A stretch of DNA of 64,000 bases. Source: Burkholderiales bacterium (lineage in GTDB: Bacteria; Pseudomonadota; Gammaproteobacteria; Burkholderiales; Casimicrobiaceae). The translations under genes and the position numbers were made by a program. Numbering within the stretch: position 1 is the stretch's first letter; each line of letters opens with the position of its first letter. This document shows, piece after piece, positions 1 through 10,484 of this stretch. The notes under the pieces are model-generated. The model ran no database searches, had not been told where the DNA came from, and saw nothing but the letters and a program-made list of their open reading frames with translations. The DNA lies in contig JADYZP010000045.1 of the NCBI GenBank assembly GCA_020853025.1, forward strand, positions 99,285 through 163,284. Direction: 5' to 3'.

Positions 1-333
1 TGGCTGGTTGCGGTCGACGCCGGCCGCTACGCCGACGCGTGGGCGATGGCGTCGGCTCCTTTCAAGTCCGCGGTCGGCCGCGACCAATGGCGCGACGGCA
101 TCCGCGACATCCGCAAGGACTACGGCGGCATCGTCACGCGCAAGGGCGAGAAGATGGCCTACGTCGGCGAGAAGCCGGCCCCTGATTACCCGACCACCGG
201 CCCGAAGGAAGGCATGCAGATCGGCATTCACTTCGACTCCCGCTTCGCCGGCGATCGGCGGGCGACCGAGGAGGTGACGATGGTGTTCGAGAAGGACGGC
301 CTGTGGCGCGTGGCCGGCTATTACATCCGATGA
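1..333 (+). CDS. DUF4019 domain protein, 5'-truncated by window edge
   Basis: The reading frame is open from base 1 and ends at a TGA at 331-333, so the N-terminus lies outside the window. The visible part opens with WLVAVDAGRYADAW and ends with GLWRVAGYYIR, the start and end patterns I associate with DUF4019, a small NTF2-like domain of unknown function that is often exported. Only 12 bases separate it from nuoE, so it is probably co-transcribed with the nuo genes, although it is not a known complex I subunit. Family assignment is from memory of the pattern; no function is proposed. Confidence 0.75.
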   Translation, partial: WLVAVDAGRYADAWAMASAPFKSAVGRDQWRDGIRDIRKDYGGIVTRKGEKMAYVGEKPAPDYPTTGPKEGMQIGIHFDSRFAGDRRATEEVTMVFEKDGLWRVAGYYIR

Positions 334-345
334 CGGATCGAGACG

Positions 346-876
346 ATGCTATCGCCTGAAGTGCAGCGCAGGATCGATCGCGAACTCGCGAAGTATCCGG
401 CCGACCAGAGGCGGTCGGCGGTGATGTCGGCGCTCGCTTTCGCGCAGGACGAGCACGGCTGGCTGTCGACCGACATCATGGACGCGGTGGCGCGCTACAT
501 CGGCATGCCGCCGGTGGCCGTCTACGAGGTGGCGACTTTCTACACCATGTACAACCTGCGGCCGCAGGGCCGCTTCAAGGTCACGATCTGCACGAACCTG
601 CCCTGTGCGCTGTCGGGCGCCACCGAGGCGGCCGAGCACCTGAAGGCGCGCCTCGGCATCGGTTTCAACGAAACCACGCCGGACGGCAGGTTTACGCTGA
701 AGGAAGGCGAATGCATGGGCGCGTGCGGCGACGCGCCGGTGCTGATTGTCAACGACCGTCGGATGTGCAGCTGGATGAAAATCGAGAAACTCGACGCTTT
801 GGTCGACGAGCTTTCGCAGGCGGCCGCGCGTGGCGAGGGCCGCCCCGGGCACGGCAGCGGAGGTCCGGCCAAATGA
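346..876 (+). CDS. nuoE: NADH-quinone oxidoreductase subunit E
   Basis: This 176-residue protein is the NuoE subunit of the peripheral arm of complex I, which carries the [2Fe-2S] cluster N1a next to the FMN site. The ligands are visible as CTNLPC near residue 80 and CMGAC near residue 120, the thioredoxin-like ferredoxin pattern of the family. The length fits bacterial NuoE, with a slightly extended Gly/Pro-rich tail. The stop codon overlaps the nuoF start as ATGA, so the two are translationally coupled. It begins a run of ten nuo genes; nuoABCD must lie upstream of the window or elsewhere. Confidence 0.95.
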   Translation: MLSPEVQRRIDRELAKYPADQRRSAVMSALAFAQDEHGWLSTDIMDAVARYIGMPPVAVYEVATFYTMYNLRPQGRFKVTICTNLPCALSGATEAAEHLKARLGIGFNETTPDGRFTLKEGECMGACGDAPVLIVNDRRMCSWMKIEKLDALVDELSQAAARGEGRPGHGSGGPAK

Positions 877-2177
877 ACGCGCCTTCGGAATTCCTGAACT
901 ACGGGCCCGACGCAATCCTGATGGTGGGTCTCAACGGCCGCAACTGGCGGCTCGCCGATTATGTCGCACGCGGCGGCTACGGCGCGCTGAAGAAGATCAT
1001 CGCCGAAAAGATCCCGCCCGAGCAGGTGGTCGCCGAAGTGAAGAAATCCGCGCTGCGCGGGCGCGGCGGCGCCGGCTTCCCGACCGGACTGAAGTGGAGC
1101 TTCATGCCGAAGAACTACGTCGGCGACAAATACATCATCTGCAATTCCGATGAAGGCGAACCGGGAACCTTCAAGGACCGCGACATCCTCCGCTACAACC
1201 CGCATATGCTGTTCGAGGGCATGGCCATCGGCGCCTACGCGATGGGCGCCACCCGCGGCTACAACTACGTCCACGGCGAGATCTGGGCAGAGTACCTGCG
1301 CTGCGAGGAAGCAATCGAGGAGGCTTACGCCGCGGGATTTCTCGGCGCTAACATCCTCGGCTCGGACTTCTCGTTCCACCTGTACAACCACCACGGCTTC
1401 GGCGCTTACATCTGCGGCGAGGAGACCGCGCTGCTCGAGTCGATCGAAGGCAAGAGGGGGATGCCGCGCTTCAAGCCGCCGTTCCCGGCGTCGTACGGCG
1501 TCTACGGCAAGCCGACGACGATCAACAACACCGAGACCTTCGCCGCGGTGCCGTGGATCATGCGCAATGGCGGCGAGGCGTTCCTTGAACTGGGCAAGCC
1601 CAACAACGGCGGCACCAAGCTGTTCTCGGTATCCGGCGACGTCGAACGCCCGGGCAATTACGAGGTCAACCTCGGCACGCCCTTCACAACCTTGCTCGAG
1701 ATGGCGGGCGGCATGCGCGGCGGCCGCAAGCTCAAGGCCTGCATTCCGGGCGGGTCGTCGGCGCCGGTGCTGCCCGGCGACTTGATGATGGCCACCGACC
1801 TGGACTACGACTCGATTGCCAAGGCGGGATCGATGCTCGGTTCCGGCGCGGTGATCTGCATGGACGAGACGCGCTGCATGGTGCGCTCGCTGCGGCGCCT
1901 GTCCTACTTCTATTACGAGGAGTCCTGCGGCCAGTGCACGCCCTGCCGCGAAGGCACCGGCTGGATGTGGCGGATGGTCGACCGCATCGAGCGCGGGCAG
2001 GGCAGGAACGAGGACCTCGATACCTTGACCTCGGTTGCCGGCAACATCGCCGGGCGCACGATCTGCGCGCTCGGCGACGCCGCCGCGTTTCCGGTTATCA
2101 GTTTCATCCGGCATTTTCGCGACGAGTTCCAGTACCACATCGACCACAAGCGATGCCTGGTCCCAGCCTATGTCTGA
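873..2177 (+). CDS. nuoF: NADH-quinone oxidoreductase subunit F (NADH/FMN-binding)
   Basis: NuoF binds NADH and FMN and takes the hydride in complex I. The 434-residue protein shows the glycine-rich nucleotide loop [10 protein letters not shown], the FMN-region pattern [10 protein letters not shown], and the N3 [4Fe-4S] ligands [11 protein letters not shown] near residue 350 with a later Cys. The frame is open further upstream, but ATG 873 is chosen because it overlaps the nuoE stop and starts the family-like sequence [11 protein letters not shown]. Its own stop overlaps the nuoG start by eight bases. Confidence 0.96.
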   Translation: MNAPSEFLNYGPDAILMVGLNGRNWRLADYVARGGYGALKKIIAEKIPPEQVVAEVKKSALRGRGGAGFPTGLKWSFMPKNYVGDKYIICNSDEGEPGTFKDRDILRYNPHMLFEGMAIGAYAMGATRGYNYVHGEIWAEYLRCEEAIEEAYAAGFLGANILGSDFSFHLYNHHGFGAYICGEETALLESIEGKRGMPRFKPPFPASYGVYGKPTTINNTETFAAVPWIMRNGGEAFLELGKPNNGGTKLFSVSGDVERPGNYEVNLGTPFTTLLEMAGGMRGGRKLKACIPGGSSAPVLPGDLMMATDLDYDSIAKAGSMLGSGAVICMDETRCMVRSLRRLSYFYYEESCGQCTPCREGTGWMWRMVDRIERGQGRNEDLDTLTSVAGNIAGRTICALGDAAAFPVISFIRHFRDEFQYHIDHKRCLVPAYV

Positions 2178-4518
2178 CGCGCGTCCGACGCTGAACATCG
2201 AAATCGACGGCAAGCCGATCGAGGTCGCGCCCGGCAGCACGGTGATCGAGGCCGCGCACGCGCTCGGCATCTACGTGCCGCACTTCTGTTATCACAAGAA
2301 GCTGTCGATCGCGGCCAATTGCCGAATGTGCCTGGTGCAGGTCGAGAAGGCGCCGAAGCCGCTGCCTGCGTGTGCGACGCCGGTCACCGAAGGCATGAAG
2401 GTCTGGACCGCGTCGGAGCTGGCGGTGACCGCGCAGAAGGGCGTGATGGAGTTTCTGCTCATCAACCATCCGCTCGACTGCCCGATCTGCGACCAGGGCG
2501 GCGAGTGCCAGTTGCAGGACCTGGCGGTCGGCTACGGCGCTTCATCGTCGCGCTACGTCGAGGCGAAGCGTGTCGTCTTCCACAAGGATCTGGGGCCGCT
2601 GATATCGGCGGAGGAGATGCCGCGCTGCATCCATTGCACGCGCTGCATCCGCGTCGGACAGGAAATCGCCGGCATCATGGAACTCGGAATGATCGGGCGC
2701 AGCGAGCATTCGCAGATCGTCTCCTTCGTCGGCAGGACGGTCGACTCGGAGCTTTCCGGCAACATGATCGACGTCTGCCCGGTAGGCGCGTTGACGTCGA
2801 AGCCCTTCCGCTACGCGGCGCGCACGTGGGAACTCGCGCGGCGCAAGTCGGTGTCGCCGCACGATTCGCTGGGCAGCAACCTGGTCGTCCAGGTCAAGGG
2901 CGATCGCGTGCTGCGCGTGCTGCCGCTCGACAACGAGGCGGTCAACGAGTGCTGGATTTCCGACAAGGACCGTTTTTCGTACGAAGCGCTCAATTCCGGC
3001 GAACGCCTGACCGCGCCGATGATCAAGCAGGGCGGCGAATGGAAGACGGTCGACTGGCAGGCGGCGCTTGAATTCGTTGCTCAGGGGTTGACCGATATCG
3101 TTGCCAGGCACGGCCCGGGCGCGTTCGGCGCGCTGGTGTCGGCGCATGCGACGCTGGAGGAACTAGCGCTTGCCGGTCGGCTGGTGCGCGGCGTCGGCAG
3201 CGATAACATCGACTTTCGGCTGCGGCAGGCCGATTTTCGCGGCAACGGCCACGCGACCGGCATCCCGTGGCTCGGCTTGCCGATTGCGCAGGTCGGCGCG
3301 CTCGATCGTGCTCTGGTCGTCGGCAGCTTCCTGCGCAAGGACCATCCGCTGCTCGCGCAGCGGCTGCGGCAGGCGGTGAAAAAGGGAACGCAGGTGTCGA
3401 TGCTGCATTCGGTCGACGACGACTGGCTGCTCGCCGTTGCACACAAACGTATCGTCGCGCCGTCGCGGATGCCGGCAGCGCTCGCCGGCATCGTCGTCGC
3501 CGCGTTGCGCGCTACCGGCAAGCCGGTACCCGAGGTGCTCGACGGGATCGATCCCGACATGACCGAGAAAGCGATTGCCGAGAGCCTGGCGTCGGGTCGC
3601 AGCAAAGCAGTGCTGCTCGGCAACTATGCGGTCCAGCATCCGGACGCCGCGCAGATCCATGCGCTCGCGCAGATGCTCGCCGAAGCGACGGGCGCCACAC
3701 TCGGCTTTCTCACCGAAGCCGCCAACACGGTCGGCGCGCATCTGGCCGGCGCGTTGCCGCAATCGGGTGGCATGAACGCGCAGGCGATGCTCGACGATCC
3801 GCGGCGTGCCTACCTACTCCTGCACGCCGAGGCGGAATTCGATTTTGCGCGCACGCTTGCCGCACGCACGGCGCTCGAGAACGCGGACCTCGTCGTGGTG
3901 ATGAGCCCGTTCGCGCACGGCATGCCGTATGCGGACGTGCTGCTTCCGGTCTCGCCATTCACGGAAACCGCCGGCGCCTTCGTCAACTGCGAGGGGCGGT
4001 TGCAGGATTTCCGTGGCGTCGTGGCCCCGTTGGGCGAGACGCGCCCGGGCTGGAAGGTGCTGCGCGTGCTGGGCACGATGCTGAGGCTACCGGGATTCGA
4101 CGCCGACACAGCGGCTGAGGTGCGCGCGACGATCGCAGCCGACACGGCGGCGATTGCAGCGCGGCTTGGCAACGGTACGCGTGTCGCGGTCGAGGCGCCG
4201 ACGCCGGCGGTGGCAGGAGTCGAGCGCGTGGCCGACGTGCCGATCTATTTCGCCGATCCGCTGGTCCGCCGGTCGGCGCCGCTGCAACTTACGGCGGACG
4301 CACGGCCGCCGGTGGCGCGCATGCACCGTTCGCTATTCGACACGCTGGGCCTGGCCAAGGGCGGACAGGTCCGCGTGAAGCAGGGACGTGGCGAGGCGGT
4401 TCTCTCCGCCGTCGTCGACGCTGCCGTTCCGCCGGGTGTCGTGCGCATCGCCGCCGCGCACACGTCGACCTGCGGACTCGACGGCCTCTCGGGCGCGGTC
4501 GAACTGGAGCGGGCGTAG
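2170..4518 (+). CDS. nuoG: NADH-quinone oxidoreductase subunit G
   Basis: NuoG is the large iron-sulfur subunit of complex I. The 782-residue protein has an N-terminal [2Fe-2S] ferredoxin domain ([19 protein letters not shown]), a His-Cys3 cluster site ([18 protein letters not shown]), a [4Fe-4S] site (CIHCTRC with CPVGAL) and a long molybdopterin-oxidoreductase-like domain that no longer binds molybdenum in this family. ATG 2170 is used because it gives the typical [14 protein letters not shown] start and overlaps nuoF. Length is within the family range. nuoH begins immediately after the stop. Confidence 0.96.
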   Translation: MSDARPTLNIEIDGKPIEVAPGSTVIEAAHALGIYVPHFCYHKKLSIAANCRMCLVQVEKAPKPLPACATPVTEGMKVWTASELAVTAQKGVMEFLLINHPLDCPICDQGGECQLQDLAVGYGASSSRYVEAKRVVFHKDLGPLISAEEMPRCIHCTRCIRVGQEIAGIMELGMIGRSEHSQIVSFVGRTVDSELSGNMIDVCPVGALTSKPFRYAARTWELARRKSVSPHDSLGSNLVVQVKGDRVLRVLPLDNEAVNECWISDKDRFSYEALNSGERLTAPMIKQGGEWKTVDWQAALEFVAQGLTDIVARHGPGAFGALVSAHATLEELALAGRLVRGVGSDNIDFRLRQADFRGNGHATGIPWLGLPIAQVGALDRALVVGSFLRKDHPLLAQRLRQAVKKGTQVSMLHSVDDDWLLAVAHKRIVAPSRMPAALAGIVVAALRATGKPVPEVLDGIDPDMTEKAIAESLASGRSKAVLLGNYAVQHPDAAQIHALAQMLAEATGATLGFLTEAANTVGAHLAGALPQSGGMNAQAMLDDPRRAYLLLHAEAEFDFARTLAARTALENADLVVVMSPFAHGMPYADVLLPVSPFTETAGAFVNCEGRLQDFRGVVAPLGETRPGWKVLRVLGTMLRLPGFDADTAAEVRATIAADTAAIAARLGNGTRVAVEAPTPAVAGVERVADVPIYFADPLVRRSAPLQLTADARPPVARMHRSLFDTLGLAKGGQVRVKQGRGEAVLSAVVDAAVPPGVVRIAAAHTSTCGLDGLSGAVELERA

Positions 4519-5577
4519 ATGGAAGTGCTCGCACCCGTGGCGAACTGGCTCGGCCCGCTCTGGGTCGTCGTGTGGACGCTCGTCAAGATCGTCGCCATCG
4601 CGATTCCGCTGATTCTGACGGTCGCCTACCTGACGCTTGCCGAACGCAAGGTGATCGGCTACATGCAGGTGCGCATCGGGCCCAACCGCGTCGGTCCCTT
4701 CGGCCTGCTGCAGCCCTTCGCCGACGTCGCCAAGCTGCTGTTCAAGGAAATCATCGTTCCCTCCGGCGCCAACCGGTATTTATTCTTCGTGGCGCCGCTG
4801 CTGGCGATCGGTCCGGCGCTGGCGGCGTGGGCGGTGATCCCGTTCACCGACACGCTGGTGCTGTCCAACATCGACGCCGGGTTGCTCTACGTGCTCGCGC
4901 TGACCTCGGTCGGCGTCTACGGAATCATCCTCGCCGGCTGGGCGTCGAACTCGAAATACGCGTTCCTGGGCGCAATGCGCTCTGCCGCGCAGATCATCTC
5001 CTACGAGATCGCGATGGGGTTTGCCCTGGTCGGCGTGCTGATGTGCGCGAGCAGCCTCAACCTGTCCGAGATCGTCCGCGGCCAGGAGGGTGGGGCCGCC
5101 TACTGGTACGTGTGGCCGCTGTTGCCGCTGTTCATCGTCTATTTCGTCGCCGGGCTGGCCGAGACCAACCGCCATCCCTTCGACATGGCGGAAGGCGAGT
5201 CCGAGATCGTCGCGGGCTTCCACGTCGAGTATTCCGGCGTCGCTTTCGCGGTGTTCTTCCTGGCCGAATACATGAACATGATTCTGATCGCGGCGATGAC
5301 GGCGATCATGTTCCTCGGCGGCTGGCTGGCGCCGTGGCCGCTGCTCAATGAAGCCCGGGTATTCGGCATCGCGCTCTTCGGCGACGGCTTCCTCTGGATC
5401 GCGCTCAAGATGTCGTTCGTGCTGCTGTGCTTTCTTTGGGTCCGTGCGACCTTCCCGCGCTATCGCTACGACCAGATCATGCGGCTGGGCTGGAAAGTGT
5501 TCATTCCGGTCACGCTGGTCTGGATCGTGTTCCTGGGCGCGATGATGCAGACGCGCTGGGCGTCCTTCTTCCACTGA
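4519..5577 (+). CDS. nuoH: NADH-quinone oxidoreductase subunit H
   Basis: NuoH is the membrane subunit that forms much of the quinone-binding channel at the junction of the two arms of complex I. The 352-residue protein is almost wholly hydrophobic, with about eight membrane segments. Family motifs include [21 protein letters not shown] near residue 40 and the acidic loop [21 protein letters not shown]. It starts directly after the nuoG stop and is followed by nuoI after four bases. Confidence 0.97.
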   Translation: MEVLAPVANWLGPLWVVVWTLVKIVAIAIPLILTVAYLTLAERKVIGYMQVRIGPNRVGPFGLLQPFADVAKLLFKEIIVPSGANRYLFFVAPLLAIGPALAAWAVIPFTDTLVLSNIDAGLLYVLALTSVGVYGIILAGWASNSKYAFLGAMRSAAQIISYEIAMGFALVGVLMCASSLNLSEIVRGQEGGAAYWYVWPLLPLFIVYFVAGLAETNRHPFDMAEGESEIVAGFHVEYSGVAFAVFFLAEYMNMILIAAMTAIMFLGGWLAPWPLLNEARVFGIALFGDGFLWIALKMSFVLLCFLWVRATFPRYRYDQIMRLGWKVFIPVTLVWIVFLGAMMQTRWASFFH

Positions 5578-5581
5578 CGGG

Positions 5582-6088
5582 ATGATTGGCCAATCCATGT
5601 TCGCGCGCGTCCGGCAACTCGTCGACACCTGGCTCCTGGTCGAGCTGGTGAAGGGGATGGCGCTCACCGGCCGCTACCTTTTCGCACGCAAGGTGACCGT
5701 CCAGTTTCCCGAGGAGAAGACGCCGCAGAGTCCGCGCTTCCGCGGCCTGCACGCGCTGCGCCGGTATCCGAACGGCGAGGAACGCTGCATCGCCTGCAAG
5801 CTGTGCGAGGCCGTGTGTCCGGCGCTGGCGATCACCATCGAGTCGGAGCAGCGCGCCGACGGCACCCGGCGGACGACGCGCTACGACATCGATCTCACCA
5901 AGTGCATCTTCTGCGGGTTCTGCGAGGAAAGCTGTCCCGTCGACTCGATCGTCGAGACCCGCATCCTCGAATACTACGGCGAGAAGCGCGGCGATCTTTA
6001 TTACACCAAGGAAATGCTGCTCGCCGTCGGCGACCGCCATGAGGCGCAGATCGCCAAAGATCGCACCGCCGACGCCAAGTTCCGATGA
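5582..6088 (+). CDS. nuoI: NADH-quinone oxidoreductase subunit I
   Basis: NuoI is the 8Fe ferredoxin-like subunit carrying clusters N6a and N6b, which pass electrons to N2. The 168-residue protein has two [4Fe-4S] motifs, [12 protein letters not shown] near residue 65 and [12 protein letters not shown] near residue 105. An N-terminal amphipathic stretch would contact the membrane arm. ATG 5582 is taken as the start; ATG 5597 in the same frame is possible. It lies inside the nuo operon between nuoH and nuoJ. Confidence 0.96.
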   Translation: MIGQSMFARVRQLVDTWLLVELVKGMALTGRYLFARKVTVQFPEEKTPQSPRFRGLHALRRYPNGEERCIACKLCEAVCPALAITIESEQRADGTRRTTRYDIDLTKCIFCGFCEESCPVDSIVETRILEYYGEKRGDLYYTKEMLLAVGDRHEAQIAKDRTADAKFR

Positions 6089-6098
6089 AGGCGATGAC

Positions 6099-6695
6099 GT
6101 GAACTTCCAAACCTTCATCTTCTACGTCTTTGCCGCGATCCTGATCTTTGCGGCGCTGCGGGTCGTGACGACCCGCAATCCGGTGCACGCCGCGCTGTGG
6201 CTGGTGCTGTGCTTTTTCACGGCGGCGGGCATCTGGTTGCTGCTGCAGGCCGAGTTCCTCGCCATCGTGCTGGTTCTGGTCTACGTGGGCGCGGTGATGG
6301 TGCTGTTCCTGTTCGTCGTCATGATGCTCGACGTCAACTTCGACAGCTTGCGCAGCAAGTTCCGTAGCTACGTCCCGGTCGGAGCGACGGTGGGGGCGCT
6401 GGTGCTGCTCGAGATGGCGCTGGTGGTGATAGGCAGCAGCGTCGCCGGCGACGCCGCCCCGCCGGCGCCCGTGGGCCGCAACACGAAGGCGCTCGGCCGC
6501 CTGATCTACGTCGACTACGTGTATGCGTTCGAGATCGCCGCCGTGGTGCTGCTGGTGGCGATCATCGCGGCGATCGCACTGACGCATCGCGGGCGCCGCG
6601 AATCGAAGTATCAGGACCCGGGCCGGCAGGTGAAGGTGCGGCGGCAGGACAGGGTCCGGCTGCTCGACCTGCCGGCCGAGACAAAGGGGGAATGA
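6099..6695 (+). CDS. nuoJ: NADH-quinone oxidoreductase subunit J
   Basis: NuoJ is a five-helix membrane subunit of the complex I proton-pumping module. The frame is open from 6039, but the family-like N-terminus ([15 protein letters not shown]) begins at a GTG at 6099 with a GAAGG ribosome site just upstream, giving 198 residues. The conserved region [18 protein letters not shown] is visible near residue 60. The C-terminal third is polar and charged. It sits 10 bases after nuoI. Confidence 0.93.
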   Translation: MNFQTFIFYVFAAILIFAALRVVTTRNPVHAALWLVLCFFTAAGIWLLLQAEFLAIVLVLVYVGAVMVLFLFVVMMLDVNFDSLRSKFRSYVPVGATVGALVLLEMALVVIGSSVAGDAAPPAPVGRNTKALGRLIYVDYVYAFEIAAVVLLVAIIAAIALTHRGRRESKYQDPGRQVKVRRQDRVRLLDLPAETKGE

Positions 6696-6696
6696 C

Positions 6697-7017
6697 GTGT
6701 CATTGCTGAGCGCACCGACGCTGGCGCATTACCTGGTGCTGGGCGCGATCCTGTTCGCGATCAGCATGGCCGGCATCTTCCTGAACCGCAGGAACGTCAT
6801 TATCGTCCTCATGGCGATCGAACTGATGCTGCTCGCCGTCAACCTGAACTTCATCGCGTTTTCGCGCTATCTGGGCGACATGAGCGGCCAGGTCTTCGTG
6901 TTCTTCATTCTGACCGTGGCCGCCGCCGAATCGGCGATCGGCCTCGCGATCCTGGTCCTCCTGTTCCGCAACGCCGGCTCCATCGACGTCGAGGACCTGG
7001 GCAAGCTCAAGGGCTGA
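6697..7017 (+). CDS. nuoK: NADH-quinone oxidoreductase subunit K
   Basis: NuoK is a small three-helix, MrpC-like subunit of the complex I membrane arm. The 106-residue protein shows the family signatures [20 protein letters not shown], containing the helix-2 glutamate, and [19 protein letters not shown]. Translation starts at a GTG preceded by AAAGGGGG. It follows nuoJ by one base and precedes nuoL by 11. Confidence 0.96.
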   Translation: MSLLSAPTLAHYLVLGAILFAISMAGIFLNRRNVIIVLMAIELMLLAVNLNFIAFSRYLGDMSGQVFVFFILTVAAAESAIGLAILVLLFRNAGSIDVEDLGKLKG

Positions 7018-7028
7018 CGGTTTTCGAC

Positions 7029-8999
7029 ATGACGATGCAGCAACTCTACCTGGTCGTGCCGATGGTCCCGCTGCTGGCGTCGATCGTGGTCGGCCTCTGG
7101 GGCGGTGCAATGCCGCGCGCGGCGGCGCACCGGATCACGATTCTCGCCGTCGCCATCTCGTTTGTCGCGTCGATATTCATCTACCGCGACGTGATGGCGG
7201 GCAACAGCTTCAACGGCGACCTCTACGTCTGGGCGATGACCGGCGGTGTCCGGATGGCCATCGGCTTTCTGATCGATCCGCTGACGGCGATCATGCTGAT
7301 CGTCGTCACCTTCGTGTCTTTGATGGTGCACGTCTACACGATCGGCTACATGGCCGACGATGATGGCTACGCAAGGTTTTTTTCCTACATCTGCCTGTTC
7401 ACTTTTTCGATGCTCATGCTGGTCATGAGCAACAACTTCCTGCAGCTCTTCTTCGGCTGGGAGGCAGTGGGTCTCGTGTCCTACCTGCTGATCGGCTTCT
7501 GGTTCAAGCGGCCGACGGCGATCTACGCCAACCTGAAGGCCTTCCTCGCCAACCGGGTCGGCGACTTCGGGTTCATCCTTGGCATCGGCCTCGTGCTCGC
7601 GTACTTCGGATCGATGGACTACGCGGAGGTGTTCGCCAAGGCGCCTTCGATCGCACCGGCAACGGTCGGCCTTTGGGGCGCCGCGCAGTGGTCGGTGCTG
7701 ACGGTGACCTGCATCTGCCTGTTCATCGGCGCGATGGGCAAGAGCGCGCAGGTGCCGCTGCACGTGTGGCTGCCCGACTCGATGGAAGGTCCGACACCGA
7801 TCTCCGCGCTGATCCATGCGGCGACGATGGTCACGGCGGGCATCTTCATGGTTGCGCGGATGAGTCCGCTGTTCGAGTACTCCGACACCGCGCTGTCGAT
7901 GATCACGATCATCGGCGCGACGGGGGCGCTGTTCCTCGGCATTCTCGGCATGGTGCAGACCGACATCAAGCGCGTCGTCGCCTACTCCACGCTGTCGCAG
8001 CTGGGATACATGACCGTCGCGCTGGGCGTGTCCGCGTATTCGATGGGGATCTTCCACCTGATGACGCATGCGTTCTTCAAGGCGCTGCTGTTTCTCGGCG
8101 CCGGTTCGGTCATCATCGCGCTGCACCACGACCAGGACCTGCGCAACATGGGCGGACTGCGCAAGTACATGCCGGTCACCTACTGGACGATGTTGGTCGG
8201 ATCGCTGGCGCTATGCGGAATTCCGCCCTTCGCCGGTTTCTTTTCCAAGGATGCGATCCTCGAGGCGACGCACCTGTCCGTGATCCCAGGGCGCGGCTAC
8301 GCGGCCTTCGCCGTCACCGCGGGCGTCTTCGTCACCGCGTTTTACACGTTTCGGATGATGTTCATGGCTTTCCACGGTGCGCCGCGCTTCGGGCATGCTG
8401 CGCACGAGCACGGCGATCACGATGCGGGTCCGCCGAAGGAGAGTCCGTGGGTGGTGACGGTGCCGCTGGTCCTGCTCGCGATCCCGTCGATCTACACGGG
8501 CTGGATGTACATCGAGCCGATGCTGGTCGGCGATTTCTTCGGCAAGTCGATTTTCGTTCTGCCCGAACATCAAGTGCTCGCCGGCTTCAGGGCGCACTGG
8601 CACGGAATCACCGCGTTCATGCTGCACGGGGTCATGAGCCTGCCTTTCTGGCTGGCGCTCGCCGGCATCGCTTCGGCGTGGTACCTGTACCTCGTCAATC
8701 CGGCTTTGCCGGCGCGGATCGCGGCGATGGCGGGCCCGCTGACCACGGTGCTGCTGAACAACTACTACTTCGACCGCTTCAACGAGTGGTTTTTCGCGGG
8801 TGGCTCGCGGCGCATCGGCAAACTGTTCTCCAACGTCGGCGACGGCAAGATCATCGAAGGCATCGTCAATGGTTCCGCGCACCTGGTCGGCTGGTGGGGG
8901 CGGATGCTGCGGCAATTGCAGTCGGGCTACGTCTACCACTACGCGTTCACGATGATCATCGGCCTCTTCGCGATGCTGACGTGGTGGGTGATCGTCTGA
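7029..8999 (+). CDS. nuoL: NADH-quinone oxidoreductase subunit L
   Basis: NuoL is the distal antiporter-like subunit of complex I, with a long lateral helix that braces the membrane arm. The 656-residue protein shows the Proton_antipo_M core from about residue 130 to 430 with motifs FFGWEAVGLVSYLLIGFW, VPLHVWLPDSMEGPTPISAL and LIHAATMVTAGIFM. A histidine-rich loop (HAAHEHGDHDAG) follows near residue 460. An alternative ATG three bases downstream is equally possible. Length is typical. Confidence 0.97.
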   Translation: MTMQQLYLVVPMVPLLASIVVGLWGGAMPRAAAHRITILAVAISFVASIFIYRDVMAGNSFNGDLYVWAMTGGVRMAIGFLIDPLTAIMLIVVTFVSLMVHVYTIGYMADDDGYARFFSYICLFTFSMLMLVMSNNFLQLFFGWEAVGLVSYLLIGFWFKRPTAIYANLKAFLANRVGDFGFILGIGLVLAYFGSMDYAEVFAKAPSIAPATVGLWGAAQWSVLTVTCICLFIGAMGKSAQVPLHVWLPDSMEGPTPISALIHAATMVTAGIFMVARMSPLFEYSDTALSMITIIGATGALFLGILGMVQTDIKRVVAYSTLSQLGYMTVALGVSAYSMGIFHLMTHAFFKALLFLGAGSVIIALHHDQDLRNMGGLRKYMPVTYWTMLVGSLALCGIPPFAGFFSKDAILEATHLSVIPGRGYAAFAVTAGVFVTAFYTFRMMFMAFHGAPRFGHAAHEHGDHDAGPPKESPWVVTVPLVLLAIPSIYTGWMYIEPMLVGDFFGKSIFVLPEHQVLAGFRAHWHGITAFMLHGVMSLPFWLALAGIASAWYLYLVNPALPARIAAMAGPLTTVLLNNYYFDRFNEWFFAGGSRRIGKLFSNVGDGKIIEGIVNGSAHLVGWWGRMLRQLQSGYVYHYAFTMIIGLFAMLTWWVIV

Positions 9000-9000
9000 G

Positions 9001-10473
9001 ATGGCACCCTACCTCTCCCTCGCCATCTGGGTGCCGATTCTCGCGGGCGTCGCGGTGCTCGTGCTCGGCCGCGACCGTGATGCGGGGACCGCGCGCTGGA
9101 TCGCGCTGGCCGGAGCCCTGGCCGGGTTCCTGGTCACGCTGCCGCTGTACACGCAATTCGACCTGACGACGTCTTCGATGCAATTCGTCGAGCGCTCCGA
9201 GTGGATCCCGTACTTCGATATCTACTATCACCTCGGCGTCGATGGCATCTCCGTGCTGCTCGTGCTGCTGAACAGTTTCACGACGCTGCTGGTCGTGTGG
9301 GCCAGCTGGGAGTCGATCAAGGTCCGCGTCGCGCAGTACATGGCGGCGTTCCTCGTCATGTCGGGCTTCCTCAACGGCGCCTTCATCGCGCAGGACGCCA
9401 TTCTCTTCTACGTGTTCTTCGAGGCGATGCTGATCCCGATGTACCTGATCATCGGCATCTGGGGCGGCGAGAGGCGGGTCTACGCGGCGATCAAGTTTTT
9501 CCTGTACACGCTGCTGGGCTCGCTGCTGATGCTGGTCGCCTTCCTCTACCTGTACCAGAAATCGGGCAGCTTCGCGCTGGCCGACTGGTACGAGCTGCCG
9601 CTGTCGCTGCAGACGCAGGTGTTGATCTTCATCGCCTTCTTCGCCGCCTTCGCGGTCAAGGTGCCGATGTGGCCCGTGCACACCTGGCTGCCCGACGCGC
9701 ACCCGGAGGCACCGACCGGTGGCTCGGTCGTGCTGGCCGCGATCACGCTGAAGATCGGCGCCTATGGATTCGTCCGCTTCGTCCTGCCGATCCTGCCGGA
9801 CGCCAGCCACTACCTGTCGGGCTTCATCATCACGCTGTCGCTGATTGCCATCGTCTACATCGGCTTCGTCGCGATCGTGCAGCCGGACATGAAGCGGTTG
9901 ATCGCGTACTCGTCGATCTCGCACATGGGCTTCGTGACGCTGGGTTTTTTCCTGTTCAGCGTCCAGGGCAGCGAGGGCGCGCTCGCCCAGATGCTGTCGC
10001 ACGGCTTCGTCTCGGCGGCGATGTTCCTGTGGGTCGGCGTGCTCTACGACCGCATGCACACTCACCTGATCGCGGATTTTGGCGGCGTTGCCAACACGAT
10101 GCCGAAATTCGCGGCATTCGTCATGTTGTTCTCGATGGCCAATGCAGGGCTGCCGGGGACATCGGGATTCGTCGGCGAATTTCTGGTGATCCTGGCGGCG
10201 GTCAAGTTCAATTTCTGGATAGGGCTTGTCGCCGCGATTTCGCTTATCCTCGGCGCCGCGTACACGCTGTGGATGTACAAGCGCGTCCTCTACGGTGAGG
10301 TCGCCAACGCGCGCGTTGCAGCGCTGACCGACTTGAACCGCCGCGAGTTCTGGCTGCTGGCCACGCTTGCAGCGGCGGTCCTCTTCATGGGTATCTGGCC
10401 CAAGCCCTTCATCGACGTCATGCACGTGTCGGTGGTTGACCTGCTCGCGCATGTCGCGAAAAGCAAACTCTAG
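9001..10473 (+). CDS. nuoM: NADH-quinone oxidoreductase subunit M
   Basis: NuoM is the second antiporter-like subunit of complex I. The 490-residue, roughly 14-helix protein carries the family sequence VPMWPVHTWLPDAHPEAPTG near residue 220, the YSSISHMGFVTLG region and the LPGTSGFVGEF motif. It starts one base after the nuoL stop and ends 11 bases before nuoN, inside the same operon. Confidence 0.97.
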   Translation: MAPYLSLAIWVPILAGVAVLVLGRDRDAGTARWIALAGALAGFLVTLPLYTQFDLTTSSMQFVERSEWIPYFDIYYHLGVDGISVLLVLLNSFTTLLVVWASWESIKVRVAQYMAAFLVMSGFLNGAFIAQDAILFYVFFEAMLIPMYLIIGIWGGERRVYAAIKFFLYTLLGSLLMLVAFLYLYQKSGSFALADWYELPLSLQTQVLIFIAFFAAFAVKVPMWPVHTWLPDAHPEAPTGGSVVLAAITLKIGAYGFVRFVLPILPDASHYLSGFIITLSLIAIVYIGFVAIVQPDMKRLIAYSSISHMGFVTLGFFLFSVQGSEGALAQMLSHGFVSAAMFLWVGVLYDRMHTHLIADFGGVANTMPKFAAFVMLFSMANAGLPGTSGFVGEFLVILAAVKFNFWIGLVAAISLILGAAYTLWMYKRVLYGEVANARVAALTDLNRREFWLLATLAAAVLFMGIWPKPFIDVMHVSVVDLLAHVAKSKL

Positions 10474-10484
10474 GCGCGACGACC

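Noticed and set aside
540..2270. 576-codon open frame on the minus strand across nuoE-nuoF
   Set aside because: It is antisense to well-conserved nuo genes, rich in Arg/Ala/Asp, and matches no family; long antisense frames are expected at this GC content.
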